Positions 1 to 8,372 of a DNA stretch of 64,000 nucleotides are shown piece after piece. This stretch comes from Teichococcus vastitatis (lineage in GTDB: Bacteria > Pseudomonadota > Alphaproteobacteria > Acetobacterales > Acetobacteraceae), in the NCBI RefSeq assembly GCF_003604215.1, contig NZ_QXGS01000001.1, positions 496,001 to 560,000 on the forward strand. The letters are read 5' to 3'. The position numbers and the translations under genes are program-made. How positions within the stretch are numbered: the stretch's first letter is position 1; each line of letters opens with the position of its first letter. Under the pieces are notes generated by a model, which searched no databases, had not been told where the DNA came from, and saw only the letters and a list, made by a program, of their open reading frames with translations.

Positions 1-813
1 CCGCTTGCCGACGCGCTGCTGACCCGGCATGACAACCCGGCGGCGGTGACGGCGCTGCTCGGCCAGGCGCTGGCCCTGGCGGCGGGCCTGTCCACCGCGC
101 TGAAGTTCCAGGGCAGCTTCAGCCTTCAGGCCAAAGGCGACGGCGCCATCGGCATGCTGCTGGCCGACTGCACGGAAGCCGGCGCGTTGCGCGGTTATGC
201 CCGCGCCGATGCCGCGCGCCTGCCCGAAGGCCCTGCCCCGGCCGCCGACGCGCTGCTGGGCAAGGGCTACCTGGCCTTCACCGTGGATCAGGGCGCCGAG
301 ATGGAGCGCTATCAGGGCATCGTCGCCATCGAGGGCGAAACCCTGGCGGAGATGACGGGGCACTATTTCGCCACCTCCGAGCAGCTGGCCAGCCGCGTCT
401 GGCTGGCCGCGGCGCCGACGACGGCTGGCTGGCGCGCCGCGGCGCTGATCCTGGAGCGCGTCGCCGGCGAGGGTGGCATCGGTGCGGAGATGAGCGAGGC
501 GGCGCAGGAAGATGCCTGGGAGACCGCCCTGGCGCTCGCCGCCACCATCACCCAGGCCGAGCTGCTGGATGACGCCCTGCTACCCGAGCGCCTGCTGCAC
601 CGGCTGTTCCACGCGGAGGGGCTGGCCCTCGCCCGGCCACGGCCGCTGTCCTATGGCTGCCGCTGCTCCCGCGCGCGGCTCGCGGGCGTGTTGTCCGGCT
701 TCGGCACCGGGGACCTCGACCACATGGCCGAGAACGGCACCATCACGATGACCTGCGAATTCTGCAACATCGACTTCCACTTCGACCGGGCCGAGGTGCA
801 GGCCGCCGGCTAG
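1..813 (+). CDS. hslO: Hsp33 family redox-regulated chaperone, 5' truncated by window
   Basis: This is the C-terminal 270 residues of Hsp33, a cytosolic holdase switched on by oxidation. The reading frame is open from base 1, so the true start lies upstream; the GTG at 46 is internal. The C-terminal zinc site is visible as GCRCSRARL followed about 30 residues later by CEFCNIDFHF, the CxC...CxxC pattern that binds zinc when reduced and forms disulfides when oxidised. The substrate-binding part (KFQGSFSLQAKGDG...) precedes it. Identification is firm; only the N-terminus is missing. Confidence 0.93.
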   Translation, partial: PLADALLTRHDNPAAVTALLGQALALAAGLSTALKFQGSFSLQAKGDGAIGMLLADCTEAGALRGYARADAARLPEGPAPAADALLGKGYLAFTVDQGAEMERYQGIVAIEGETLAEMTGHYFATSEQLASRVWLAAAPTTAGWRAAALILERVAGEGGIGAEMSEAAQEDAWETALALAATITQAELLDDALLPERLLHRLFHAEGLALARPRPLSYGCRCSRARLAGVLSGFGTGDLDHMAENGTITMTCEFCNIDFHFDRAEVQAAG

Positions 814-1007
814 GCGCCGGGACCCGCCGGCCGGGATGATTCCACCGTGGCAGGCCCGGGCCGGGCGATCTAGGCCTTGCTCCCGGCTGCCGCGGCGCGG
901 AAAAGGAAGCTGAGACACCGCATTGTTCGCGACCTGCTTGCCCTGCCCGCCGAATGCGACGGGCCGGGTCAGCCGGTTTCCTCGCGCCATGGGAGATCGC
1001 AAGCCAG

Positions 1008-1649
1008 ATGACGCTGCCGCGCCGCCCCCTGCTCACCGCCGCCCTCGGGCTCCCTTCCCTTGCGCTGGCGGCCTGTGCCGGCGGCGATGCCCAGCCACGG
1101 CTGCAGCCGCCGCCGGGCTATGGCTTCCTGACGCCGCTGCGGTTGAACGTGCTGGAGGTCGAGGTGCTGGAGCCGCCGCCGGGCCTCGGCTTCCGCATCG
1201 ACCCGCCGGCGCCCCTGTCGCCGCTGGTCCAGGCGCTGCGCATGGGGCGGGAACGCCTGGTCGCCGTCGGCACCACCGGCCGCGCCCGCTTCATGGTGGA
1301 CAACGCCACCCTGACGCGGGAACTGGCGCAGCCCGGCGGCCTGTTTTCCCAGCGTACCGAGCGCCTGACCGTGGTGGTCCGCGTCCGCGTCGAGGTACTG
1401 GACAATGAGGGCCGCCGCGTCGGCTTCGCCGAAGCCGAGGCGCGCCGCACCGCCACCACCATCGACGAGGGGGAGGCCGGGCGCGCCCGTGCCGCCGACA
1501 CCATCGTGCGCCAGGCGATGGACGATCTGAACGTGGAATTCGAATTCCAGCTGCGCCGCAACCTGCGCGACTGGCTGATGCTGGGCGATCCCACGGCGCC
1601 GCTGCCGGCGCCGCTGGAGCAGGAAAGCCTGCGCCCGGCCGGGAGCTGA
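1008..1649 (+). CDS. Putative outer-membrane lipoprotein, unknown function
   Basis: A 213-residue protein opening with a short positively charged stretch, a hydrophobic segment and the lipobox LALAAC, so it should be a lipid-anchored periplasmic protein with the modified Cys near residue 22. The ATG at 1008 is preferred over an in-frame ATG at 954 because it places the signal peptide at the N-terminus. The mature part is a mixed alpha/beta sequence with an Arg/Glu-rich amphipathic stretch (VEVLDNEGRRVGFAEAEARR). I do not recognise a family. Only 4 bases separate it from the RidA-like gene, so the two are probably co-transcribed. Confidence 0.8.
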   Translation: MTLPRRPLLTAALGLPSLALAACAGGDAQPRLQPPPGYGFLTPLRLNVLEVEVLEPPPGLGFRIDPPAPLSPLVQALRMGRERLVAVGTTGRARFMVDNATLTRELAQPGGLFSQRTERLTVVVRVRVEVLDNEGRRVGFAEAEARRTATTIDEGEAGRARAADTIVRQAMDDLNVEFEFQLRRNLRDWLMLGDPTAPLPAPLEQESLRPAGS

Positions 1650-1653
1650 GCGG

Positions 1654-2043
1654 ATGGCCACTGTGTCCTTTTCCAGCCCGCCGGGCGTGCATGTTCCGGC
1701 GGCGCGGTATTCCCAGTCGGCGCTGGTGGAAGGCGCCGCGCGCCGGCTGATCATCAGCGGCCAGATCGGCGTCACCCCGGATGGCACGATGCTGGAGGAG
1801 CCGGCGGCGCAGATCCGCCAGGCGCTGGAGAACCTCGGCGCCGTGCTGGCGGCGCATGCGATGCGCCCGGATCAGGTGGTGAAGCTGACGGTGCTGCTGA
1901 CCGACCGCGCGCACCTGCCACTGTGGCGGGCCGAGCGTGACCGGCTGTTTGGCGGGCATGCGCCCTGCTCCACCCTGATGGTGGTGGCGGGGCTGGCCGA
2001 TCCGCGCCTCGTGGCCGAAGTGGAGGCAGAAGCCGCCGGCTGA
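1654..2043 (+). CDS. RidA/YjgF family protein
   Basis: A 129-residue protein of the RidA (YjgF/YER057c/UK114) family, trimeric enzymes or ligand binders that often hydrolyse reactive enamine/imine intermediates. The typical opening (YSQSALVEG...LIISGQIG) and middle (QIRQALENLGAVLAAHAMRPDQVVKLTVLLTD) are present. The usual Arg that binds substrate carboxylates (an R near residue 105 of RidA) is not obvious at the expected place, where APCSTLMVVAGLADPR is seen. It may therefore belong to a non-deaminase Rid subgroup. It lies just downstream of the lipoprotein gene and converges on folE. Confidence 0.85.
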   Translation: MATVSFSSPPGVHVPAARYSQSALVEGAARRLIISGQIGVTPDGTMLEEPAAQIRQALENLGAVLAAHAMRPDQVVKLTVLLTDRAHLPLWRAERDRLFGGHAPCSTLMVVAGLADPRLVAEVEAEAAG

Positions 2044-2046
2044 GCC

Positions 2047-2712
2047 TCAGGCCTCGGGCAGCGGCCTGCCGCTGTTGACCATGGCCAGGAACTCGCGCCG
2101 CAGCGCCGGATCGGTGCGGAACTCCCCCAGCATGCGGCTGGTGATCATAGCGACGCCCGGCTTGTGCACGCCGCGCGTGGTCATGCACTGGTGCCCGGCC
2201 TCGATCACCACGGCGACGCCGCGCGGCTGCAACACCTCCTGGATGCTGTTGGCCACCTGGGCCGTCAGCTTCTCCTGGATCTGCAGGCGGCGCGCATAGG
2301 CTTCCACCACCCGTGCCAGCTTGGAGATGCCGACCACCCGCCCGGCCGGCAGATAGGCCACATGGGCGCGGCCGATGATCGGCACCATGTGGTGCTCGCA
2401 ATGGCTTTCGAGGCGGATGTCGCGCAACACCACCATCTCGTCATAGCCGTCGGTCTCGGCGAAGGACCGGGCGAGAAGCTCCACCGGGTCCTCGGCATAG
2501 CCCGAGAAGAACTCCTCATAGGCGCGGGCGACACGGGCCGGGGTGTCGAGCAGCCCCTCGCGGTCCGGATCGTCGCCGGCCCAGAGCAGCAGCGTACGCA
2601 CCGCCGCCTCGGCTTCGGCCCGGCTCGGGCGCCACGGCGCGGGATCCGCGTCGGCGCGGTTGGTGGCGGCGGGCTGGGCCGGCTGGCGGGCCGACGTCAC
2701 GGTGATGTTCAC
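2047..2712 (-). CDS. folE: GTP cyclohydrolase I
   Basis: FolE converts GTP to 7,8-dihydroneopterin triphosphate, the first step of tetrahydrofolate (and pterin) synthesis. The 221-residue product has the family core: [21 protein letters not shown] with the zinc Cys/His and catalytic His, the GxSKLAR segment, and the second zinc Cys in [11 protein letters not shown]. The start is taken as GTG at 2712; an upstream open frame to 3027 is much longer than the family and lacks homology. A second in-frame GTG at 2700 is possible. No operon partner is evident. Confidence 0.93.
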   Translation of the reverse strand: MNITVTSARQPAQPAATNRADADPAPWRPSRAEAEAAVRTLLLWAGDDPDREGLLDTPARVARAYEEFFSGYAEDPVELLARSFAETDGYDEMVVLRDIRLESHCEHHMVPIIGRAHVAYLPAGRVVGISKLARVVEAYARRLQIQEKLTAQVANSIQEVLQPRGVAVVIEAGHQCMTTRGVHKPGVAMITSRMLGEFRTDPALRREFLAMVNSGRPLPEA

Positions 2713-2851
2713 GGTCAATCTTCCGGTGTCTCGACCCGATCGAGCCTGCCGCGAACGGCGGCAGCGGGGCTTGCCGCACAATTCGGGCCTGGCGGCCCGC
2801 AGCACAAGCCTGCTTCTCGCAGGACTCACCCCCGCCGCACGCCCACCGCCC

Positions 2852-3301
2852 TCAGGCCGGGCGCGTGCCCAGGGCGTGCTCGAAGCGCAGGAGATAGCCG
2901 TCCGGGTCCTGCACCACCCATTGCCGCGCCCCCACGAACTCGCCGCCGCGCCGGTACCACGCCTCCTCCGGCGGGCGGAACAGCGGCCATTCCGCGGTGG
3001 CGAGACGGGCCGCCACCGCGTCGGCATCGGGCACGGTGATCTGGAGATTCATGCCCCGCCCCAGCGGCTTCTCCAGCGCGCCGGTGATCCAGCTGCCGCC
3101 ATGCTCGATCATCAGATGCGCGGCGCCGAGGGTGAGATAGGCGAAAGGCCGTTCCGGCCGGTCATACAGCACCCGAAAGCCGAGCAGCCCGGTATAGAAT
3201 CGCAGGCTGCGGGCGAAATCCGACACCTCCAGCTCTGGCACCAGGGCCACCGCCTCCGGCGGCACCTCAGCAGGATTGGCCTGCTGCGGCGGAACAGCCA
3301 T
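2852..3301 (-). CDS. VOC (glyoxalase/bleomycin-resistance fold) protein
   Basis: A 149-residue protein of the vicinal oxygen chelate fold. Visible elements are an opening beta strand ([18 protein letters not shown]), the strand [20 protein letters not shown] and a C-terminal [18 protein letters not shown], where the Glu is in the usual metal- or ligand-facing position. It resembles bleomycin-binding/antibiotic-resistance-like VOC proteins, but substrate cannot be assigned. Its ATG shares one base with the apaG stop codon (TGATG), so the two are translationally coupled. Confidence 0.82.
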   Translation of the reverse strand: MAVPPQQANPAEVPPEAVALVPELEVSDFARSLRFYTGLLGFRVLYDRPERPFAYLTLGAAHLMIEHGGSWITGALEKPLGRGMNLQITVPDADAVAARLATAEWPLFRPPEEAWYRRGGEFVGARQWVVQDPDGYLLRFEHALGTRPA

Positions 3302-3711
3302 CAATGCAGCACGCCGGCCTGGTGCGGGCTGTCCAGGCTGAAGGCCGGGATGGCCACGTCGAAGGGATCGCCGCTCAGGGTATCGATCATGTGGTAGGTG
3401 CCGCGCATGAAACCGGACGGCGTCGCGAGCGGCGTGCCGGAGGTGTATTCGAAGCTTTCGCCCGGCTCCAGCACCGGCTGCTCGCCCACCACCCCGGGGC
3501 CGTGCACATGCTGCACCCGCCCCTGCCCGTCCGTGATCTCCCAGGAACGGCGCAGCAGCTGCACCGCGCGGCTGCCCTGGTTCTCGATGGTGACGCGGTA
3601 GGCCCAGACGAAATGCGACTCGGCCGGCTTCGACTGGTCGGCCAGGAAGAAGGCGCGCACCGAGACGCACACCTCGCGCGTGGTCGCGCTGAAGACAGGC
3701 GGCTGCGGCAT
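3301..3711 (-). CDS. apaG: ApaG family protein
   Basis: A 136-residue ApaG domain protein, a fibronectin-III-like beta sandwich linked in enterobacteria to cobalt/magnesium resistance; its molecular role is unclear. Family signatures seen are AYRVTIENQG, RRSWEITDGQGR, the GPGVVGEQPVLEPGESFEY segment and MRGTYHMID. The ATG at 3711 gives normal family length; the frame continues open far upstream without homology. The stop overlaps the start of the VOC gene by one base. Confidence 0.92.
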   Translation of the reverse strand: MPQPPVFSATTREVCVSVRAFFLADQSKPAESHFVWAYRVTIENQGSRAVQLLRRSWEITDGQGRVQHVHGPGVVGEQPVLEPGESFEYTSGTPLATPSGFMRGTYHMIDTLSGDPFDVAIPAFSLDSPHQAGVLH

Positions 3712-3814
3712 GGGCTCTCCGCTGGGTTGCAACAGCCGGGCATTCTGCGTCGCCCGACGGGCGGCGTCGAGGCCGCGAGTGGGCAAGCCCGTTCCCGCAT
3801 GGCAGGATAAGGCC

Positions 3815-4450
3815 ATGGAACGCCATCCCAGGCAGGAACCGTCGCGGGCGCCGCGCCGGCGGGCGGAGCCGCGCCCCGTCGGCCCGGCGCCCGAGGCCGG
3901 CACGCTGCGCGAGGCCGCGCTGGCGCATCTGGCCCGCTTCGCCGTCACCGAGGCCGGGCTGCTGCGCGTGCTGCACCGCCGCATCGACCGCTGGGCCCGC
4001 CGCGCCGAGGCCGAGGGCCAACCCACCGATCGCATCGCCGCCGCCATGATCGCCGCCCGCGCCGCCGCGGTGGAGGTGGCCAGGCGCCTGGTGTCGGCCG
4101 GCGCGGTGGATGATGCCGCCTTCGCCGCGTCCCGCGCGCGGCGGCTGAACCAATCCGGCCGTTCCCGCCGCGCCATCCAGGCCCATCTGGCCGCCAAGGG
4201 CGTCGCGGGCAGCACTGCCGCCGCAGTGCTGGAGGAGGCCGAGCCGGACGAGCTGGCCGCCGCCCTCGGCCATCTGCGCCGCCGCCGCGCCGGCCCCTTC
4301 GCCGCCGAGCAGCCGCCATCCCAGGAAGCACGGCTGAAGACGCTCGGCGCCCTGGCCCGCGCCGGCTTCCCGCGCGACGTCGCCGAGCGGGCGCTGGACA
4401 TGGAGCCCGACGAGGCCGAGCAGCGCCTGCTGGAGGCGCGGCGTGGCTGA
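3815..4450 (+). CDS. recX: Regulatory protein RecX
   Basis: RecX binds RecA filaments and damps recombinase activity. The 211-residue product is mostly helical with three-helix RecX repeats: LAHLARFAVTEAGLLRVLHRRI, then ARRLVSAGAVDDAAFAASRARRLNQSGRS with RRAIQAHLAAKGV, and a C-terminal ALARAGFPRDVAERAL. The basic N-terminal 30 residues are typical of alphaproteobacterial RecX. The ATG at 3815 is divergent to apaG. Its 3' end overlaps azlC by 8 bases; recA itself is not in the window. Confidence 0.85.
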   Translation: MERHPRQEPSRAPRRRAEPRPVGPAPEAGTLREAALAHLARFAVTEAGLLRVLHRRIDRWARRAEAEGQPTDRIAAAMIAARAAAVEVARRLVSAGAVDDAAFAASRARRLNQSGRSRRAIQAHLAAKGVAGSTAAAVLEEAEPDELAAALGHLRRRRAGPFAAEQPPSQEARLKTLGALARAGFPRDVAERALDMEPDEAEQRLLEARRG

Positions 4451-5204
4451 GGCCGGGCCTGCCGACCCGCCGGTTCCGCCATTCGCCGGACCAGTGGTGT
4501 TCACCCGGCATGGCGTGCGGCGCGGCGCCCGCGCCGCCGTGCCGCTGCTGCTGGGGCTCACCCCCTTTGCCCTGGTGGTGGGCGTGATCGCCGCCGGCAA
4601 GGGGCTGAGCCTTTTGGAAACCCTGCTGATGTCGGGGCTGGTCTTTGCCGGCAGTTCGCAATTGCTGGCGCTGGAATTGTGGACCGATCCGGCGCCGGTT
4701 CTGGCCGCCACCCTGGCGGCGGCCGCGGCGAATATCCGCATGGCGCCGATGGGCGCGGCGCTGTCGCCCTGGCTGGACCGGCTCGGCGGCTGGAAGCTGT
4801 GGGGCACGCTGGGCATCATGGTGGATCACTCCTTCGCCCTCAGCGTCACGGAGATGCGGGCCGGCGGGCGCGATGCCGGCTTCCTGCTCGGCATCGGGCT
4901 GGTGATGTATGCGGCATGGATGGTGGCGGTGGCCGCGGGGCACCTGCTGGGTGGCGCGGTCCGGCTTCCGCCCGGCCATCCCTTTCTGTTCGCGGGTGCC
5001 GCCACCTTCGCCGCGCTGCTGGCCACCATCTGGCGTGGCCCGCGCGCCGACCTCCTGCCCTGGCTGCTGACCGCCGCGCTGGCGGTGCTGCTGCACGGCC
5101 TGAACCTGCCGGCACCGCTTCCGCTGCTGCTGGCGGCCCTGTCGGGCGCGGCCCTGGCCGCCTGGCTGGAGTTGCGCCGGGTGCCGCCCGCGGCGGCCCG
5201 CTGA
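4443..5204 (+). CDS. azlC: AzlC family branched-chain amino acid exporter subunit
   Basis: A 253-residue inner-membrane protein with about seven hydrophobic helices. It contains the AzlC hallmark region LTPFALVVGVIAAGKGLSLLETLLMSGLVFAGSSQ. AzlC and AzlD together export branched-chain amino acids in Bacillus; the substrate here is inferred from the family. The GTG start at 4443 overlaps recX by 8 bases, and azlD begins one base after its stop, so all three form one transcription unit. Confidence 0.88.
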   Translation: MAEAGPADPPVPPFAGPVVFTRHGVRRGARAAVPLLLGLTPFALVVGVIAAGKGLSLLETLLMSGLVFAGSSQLLALELWTDPAPVLAATLAAAAANIRMAPMGAALSPWLDRLGGWKLWGTLGIMVDHSFALSVTEMRAGGRDAGFLLGIGLVMYAAWMVAVAAGHLLGGAVRLPPGHPFLFAGAATFAALLATIWRGPRADLLPWLLTAALAVLLHGLNLPAPLPLLLAALSGAALAAWLELRRVPPAAAR

Positions 5205-5205
5205 G

Positions 5206-5511
5206 ATGCTGCGCGGCGACGTGCTGCTGGCCATCCTGGGAATGGCGGCGGTGACCTATCTCTGCCGGGCCGGCGGCTATGCGGTGCTGCGCGTGGTGCG
5301 CCCGCCGCCCTTCGTGGAAGCTTGGCTGCGTCACCTGCCGGGCCCGTTGTTCGTGGCCTATGTGGCGCTCGCCTTCTCGGCGCTGGGCTGGGCCGGCCTG
5401 CCGGCAGTGGCGGCGGTGCTGCTGGCGCAGCGCCTGTCCGGCAGCCTCGGCGCCGCTATCCTGGCCGGGGTGGCGGCCATTTGGGCGCTGCAATGGATGG
5501 GCGTTGCCTAA
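5206..5511 (+). CDS. azlD: AzlD family small membrane subunit
   Basis: A 101-residue, almost wholly hydrophobic protein with three to four membrane segments. The conserved VTYLCRAGGY motif near the N-terminus and FVEAWLRHLPGPLFVAYVALAF in the middle identify the AzlD partner of AzlC. The gene follows azlC with a single intervening base. The downstream neighbour lies on the opposite strand, so the unit ends here. Confidence 0.88.
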   Translation: MLRGDVLLAILGMAAVTYLCRAGGYAVLRVVRPPPFVEAWLRHLPGPLFVAYVALAFSALGWAGLPAVAAVLLAQRLSGSLGAAILAGVAAIWALQWMGVA

Positions 5512-5524
5512 CGCCGCGCCCGCC

Positions 5525-6091
5525 TTAGTCGAGGCCCAGTGCCTGGAACAGCCGAGAGGCGGGCGGCCAGGCCGCCGCCAGCTCCGCCCGCCAGATCCAC
5601 AGCGCGGCCAGCGCACCGCCCACCAGCAGCAGGGACACCAGCCAGGCCAGCAGCGGCGCCAGCAGCCCGGCGCGCGGTGCGCCGGCCGGCAGCGGTGCCG
5701 GCAGCATCAGCGCCGGCGCTTCCCGCGATGCCAACAGGGCACGGGCCGGCTCCGCCATCAGCACCCGGTCCGGATCGGCCTCCGGCATCGGCGCCGGGCG
5801 GGGCCGAGGCCGCAGCGGATGCCGCCGCCGCGCGGCCGGCGATCCGGCCGGCACGGCCGGCAGGGGAGGTGTCGCCTCGGCCGTGCCGCCGCCATCGGCC
5901 ACGGCCGGAGGCGATTCGACCATCGGCTCGGTATCGGGCGGCGGTTCCGCCGCGGGGCTCGCGGCGGGCCCAGCCGCGGCCATGGGCTGCCAGCGGGTGC
6001 CGCAGCGGGTGCACCGCACCGCACGGCCCGGCACCAGCATGGTGTCCGGCACCTCATAGGCCGCGGCACAGTCGGGACATTGGATGCGCAT
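5525..6091 (-). CDS. Zinc-ribbon (MJ0042-type) single-pass membrane protein
   Basis: A 188-residue protein beginning with a CPDC...CTRCG zinc ribbon (residues about 5-30) of the MJ0042/zinc_ribbon_5 type. A proline- and alanine-rich linker of about 100 residues follows, then one strongly hydrophobic helix (LLAPLLAWLVSLLLVGGALAALWIW). This architecture is common in alphaproteobacteria next to ftsE, as here, where ftsE is divergent 144 bases away. The function is unknown; a cytosolic zinc ribbon tethered to the inner membrane is the inference. Confidence 0.82.
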   Translation of the reverse strand: MRIQCPDCAAAYEVPDTMLVPGRAVRCTRCGTRWQPMAAAGPAASPAAEPPPDTEPMVESPPAVADGGGTAEATPPLPAVPAGSPAARRRHPLRPRPRPAPMPEADPDRVLMAEPARALLASREAPALMLPAPLPAGAPRAGLLAPLLAWLVSLLLVGGALAALWIWRAELAAAWPPASRLFQALGLD

Positions 6092-6235
6092 CGTTCCGCT
6101 ATGTGCCGGCTGCGCGGAAGCACCGCAAGCCGGCACGGCGAAGCCGTTGCGGCGGCATATCCACTGGCGCCCGCAGGCGCCGTGCAGCGCTCGACGGGTG
6201 GCGGCGATCGCCGTCGCGTGGCATGTCCCCGGCCC

Positions 6236-6910
6236 ATGGTGCGCTTCACTGAGGTCGGCCTCCGCTACCCCTCGCCCGATGGCGGCCTGGGACCAGAGGC
6301 CTTGTCCGATCTTTCCTTCACCCTGCCGGATGGCAGCTTCACCTGGCTGCTTGGCGCCTCGGGCGCCGGCAAGTCGTCGCTGCTGCGGCTGATGCACCTG
6401 GCGCAGTTGCCGACGCGCGGCAAGCTGGAGGTGCTGGGCCAGCAGGTGCGCGCCGATCGCCGGGCGGCGCTGCCGGCGCTGCGGCGGCAGATCGGCGTGG
6501 TGTTCCAGGATTTCCGCCTCCTGCCCTACCTCTCCGCCTTTGACAACGTGGCGCTGCCGCTGCGGCTGGCCGGGCGCTCGGAAGGCAGCCTGCGCCCGGA
6601 CGTGACGGAGATGCTGCGCTGGGTCGGCCTGCAGGGAAGGGAGATGTCATTGCCGCAACAGCTGTCCGGCGGCGAGCAGCAGCGCGTGGCGATCGCCCGC
6701 GCCGTGGTGACGCGCCCGGCGCTGCTGGTGGCGGACGAGCCGACCGGCAACCTCGATTCGCATCAGGCGCGCCGGCTGCTGGCGCTGTTGACGCAGATGA
6801 ACCGGCTCGGCACCACCGTGGTGGTGGCCACCCACAGCGAGGATCTGGTGGCGCAGTTTCCATCCGCCTCGCTGCGGCTGGAAGCTGGCCGGGTGGTGCA
6901 TCATGGCTGA
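6236..6910 (+). CDS. ftsE: Cell division ATP-binding protein FtsE
   Basis: FtsE is the ATPase of the FtsEX complex, which couples the divisome to peptidoglycan hydrolysis. The 224-residue ABC domain has Walker A GASGAGKS, the Q-loop in VVFQDFRLLP, signature LSGGEQQRVAIARA, Walker B ALLVADEPTGNLD and the switch His in VVATHSED. The ATG at 6236 gives the usual FtsE length, although the frame is open upstream for 950 bases without homology. The 3' end overlaps ftsX by 8 bases. Confidence 0.93.
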   Translation: MVRFTEVGLRYPSPDGGLGPEALSDLSFTLPDGSFTWLLGASGAGKSSLLRLMHLAQLPTRGKLEVLGQQVRADRRAALPALRRQIGVVFQDFRLLPYLSAFDNVALPLRLAGRSEGSLRPDVTEMLRWVGLQGREMSLPQQLSGGEQQRVAIARAVVTRPALLVADEPTGNLDSHQARRLLALLTQMNRLGTTVVVATHSEDLVAQFPSASLRLEAGRVVHHG

Positions 6911-7766
6911 GCGCCGCATCCGACGCGCCCGCGACCCGCTGGGCCTGAAGCGTGCGCTGTCCGACAAGCTGCTGCCGGGGCTGGTGGCGGCGATGGCGCT
7001 GCTGGCGGCGCTGGCCCTGGCCGGCAGCCGCGGTGCCGAGGCGCTGAAGAACCGCTGGCAGCATGGCGCCGCCGCCGCCGTCACGGTGCAGCTGCCGCCC
7101 GAGCAATCCGGCCGCATGGACGAGGCGCTGGCGCTGATGCGCGCCCGCCCCGAAGTGGCCGTGGCCGAACCGGTGAGCCCCGACCGCATGCGCGAGCTGC
7201 TGCGCCCCTGGCTGGGCGAGGTGCCTGCCCTGCCGCTGCCTTCCGTGCTGGAGTTGCGGTTGAAGAACATCAACCTCGACCCCGCGCCCGTGCAGCGTGC
7301 GTTGTCCGAGGCCATCCCGGGAGCGGAGGTCGAGGCGCACGGCATCTGGGTGGCCCGGCTCGCGGCGCTGGCGCGCAGCGTTCAGGGCGTCGCGCTGGCG
7401 GTGCTGGCGCTGGTGATCGGCGTGGCCGTGGCGGTGGTGGCGGTGGCGACGCGTGCCGGCGTCGCGTCCCGCCGCCAGGCGATCGAGATCCTGCACGACC
7501 TGGGCGCCACGCAATCCGACATTGCCGGCCGCTTCGCGCGTCGCATCGGCCTGCTGGCGGCGGGTGGCGCGCTGGCCGGCGCGGCCATCGCGGTGCCGGC
7601 GCTGGCGGCGCTGTCCGGCCTGGCGGCACCCCTGTCGGGGGGTGTGGTGCAGCCCTGGAGCGCGCTGCCCTGGCTGGACCTCGCATTGCTGCCGCCGGTG
7701 GCCGGCCTGATCGGCTGGGCCACGGCGCAGTTCAGCGTCCGGCGCTGGCTGCGCCGCCTGCCTTGA
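6903..7766 (+). CDS. ftsX: Cell division protein FtsX
   Basis: A 287-residue FtsX-type permease paired with FtsE. It has an N-terminal membrane helix (LLPGLVAAMALLAALALAG), a periplasmic domain to about residue 155 and three C-terminal membrane helices (ALAVLALVIGVAVAVVAVAT, LLAAGGALAGAAIAV and the last near LLPPVAGLIGWATA). The RRQAIEILHDLGATQSDIAGRFARR coupling region, which contacts FtsE, is conserved. It overlaps ftsE by 8 bases and the next gene by 4 bases. Confidence 0.9.
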   Translation: MAERRIRRARDPLGLKRALSDKLLPGLVAAMALLAALALAGSRGAEALKNRWQHGAAAAVTVQLPPEQSGRMDEALALMRARPEVAVAEPVSPDRMRELLRPWLGEVPALPLPSVLELRLKNINLDPAPVQRALSEAIPGAEVEAHGIWVARLAALARSVQGVALAVLALVIGVAVAVVAVATRAGVASRRQAIEILHDLGATQSDIAGRFARRIGLLAAGGALAGAAIAVPALAALSGLAAPLSGGVVQPWSALPWLDLALLPPVAGLIGWATAQFSVRRWLRRLP

Positions 7767-8365
7767 GCCCGCCGCTTCCCGATGGCGGCCGGCGTGGCCA
7801 CCGCAGCCGCCTCTGGCTGCTGCCGATCCTGTTCGCCCTGGCACTGCTGGGCGGCTTCGCCTTTTTCGCCGGCCTGGCACGCCAGGTGCCCGAGGCGCCG
7901 ATCCGCCCGACAGACGGCGTCGCGGTGCTGACCGGCGGGCCGCAGCGCGTCGGCGCCGGGCTGGTGCTGCTGGCCGAGGGACGCGCGCGCTGGCTGATCA
8001 TTTCCGGCGTCGGGCCCAGTTCCATGCTGGACGAACTGTCCCGCTCCGCCGGCTTGCCGGCGGAATTGCTGACAACACCGGAATTCGCCGCCCGCATCAC
8101 CCTGGGCCGCGCCGCCACCAGCACCCGCGGCAACGGCGCGGAGATCGCCGAATGGGTGGCGCGCCACGACATGCGGTCCGTGCGCGTGGTCACGGCCGCT
8201 TTTCACATGCCGCGCGCCCTGCTGGAATTGCGCCGGGTCTTGCCAGGGGTGGCGCTGGTGCCGCATCCGGTGCAAACCGCGGGGCCCCGGCCGGGGCTGC
8301 TGGCACGGGAATATATCAAGCTTATCGGTGCCATGCTGGGCCTGTCGGCCCTGAAACCGGAGTGA
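7763..8365 (+). CDS. YdcF/ElyC-like (DUF218) membrane protein
   Basis: A 200-residue protein with one N-terminal membrane helix (LWLLPILFALALLGGFAFFAG) and a DUF218 domain. Typical elements are DGVAVLTGGPQRV, a central WLIISG strand, the STRGNGAEIAEW segment and a late AAFHMPRALLELRR. Relatives include SanA, YdcF and ElyC, which affect envelope integrity. Translation probably starts at TTG 7763, inside the ftsX stop region, so the gene is coupled to ftsEX. A role in envelope or peptidoglycan metabolism is inferred from context. Confidence 0.8.
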   Translation: MSPPLPDGGRRGHRSRLWLLPILFALALLGGFAFFAGLARQVPEAPIRPTDGVAVLTGGPQRVGAGLVLLAEGRARWLIISGVGPSSMLDELSRSAGLPAELLTTPEFAARITLGRAATSTRGNGAEIAEWVARHDMRSVRVVTAAFHMPRALLELRRVLPGVALVPHPVQTAGPRPGLLAREYIKLIGAMLGLSALKPE

Positions 8366-8372
8366 GCCTCGG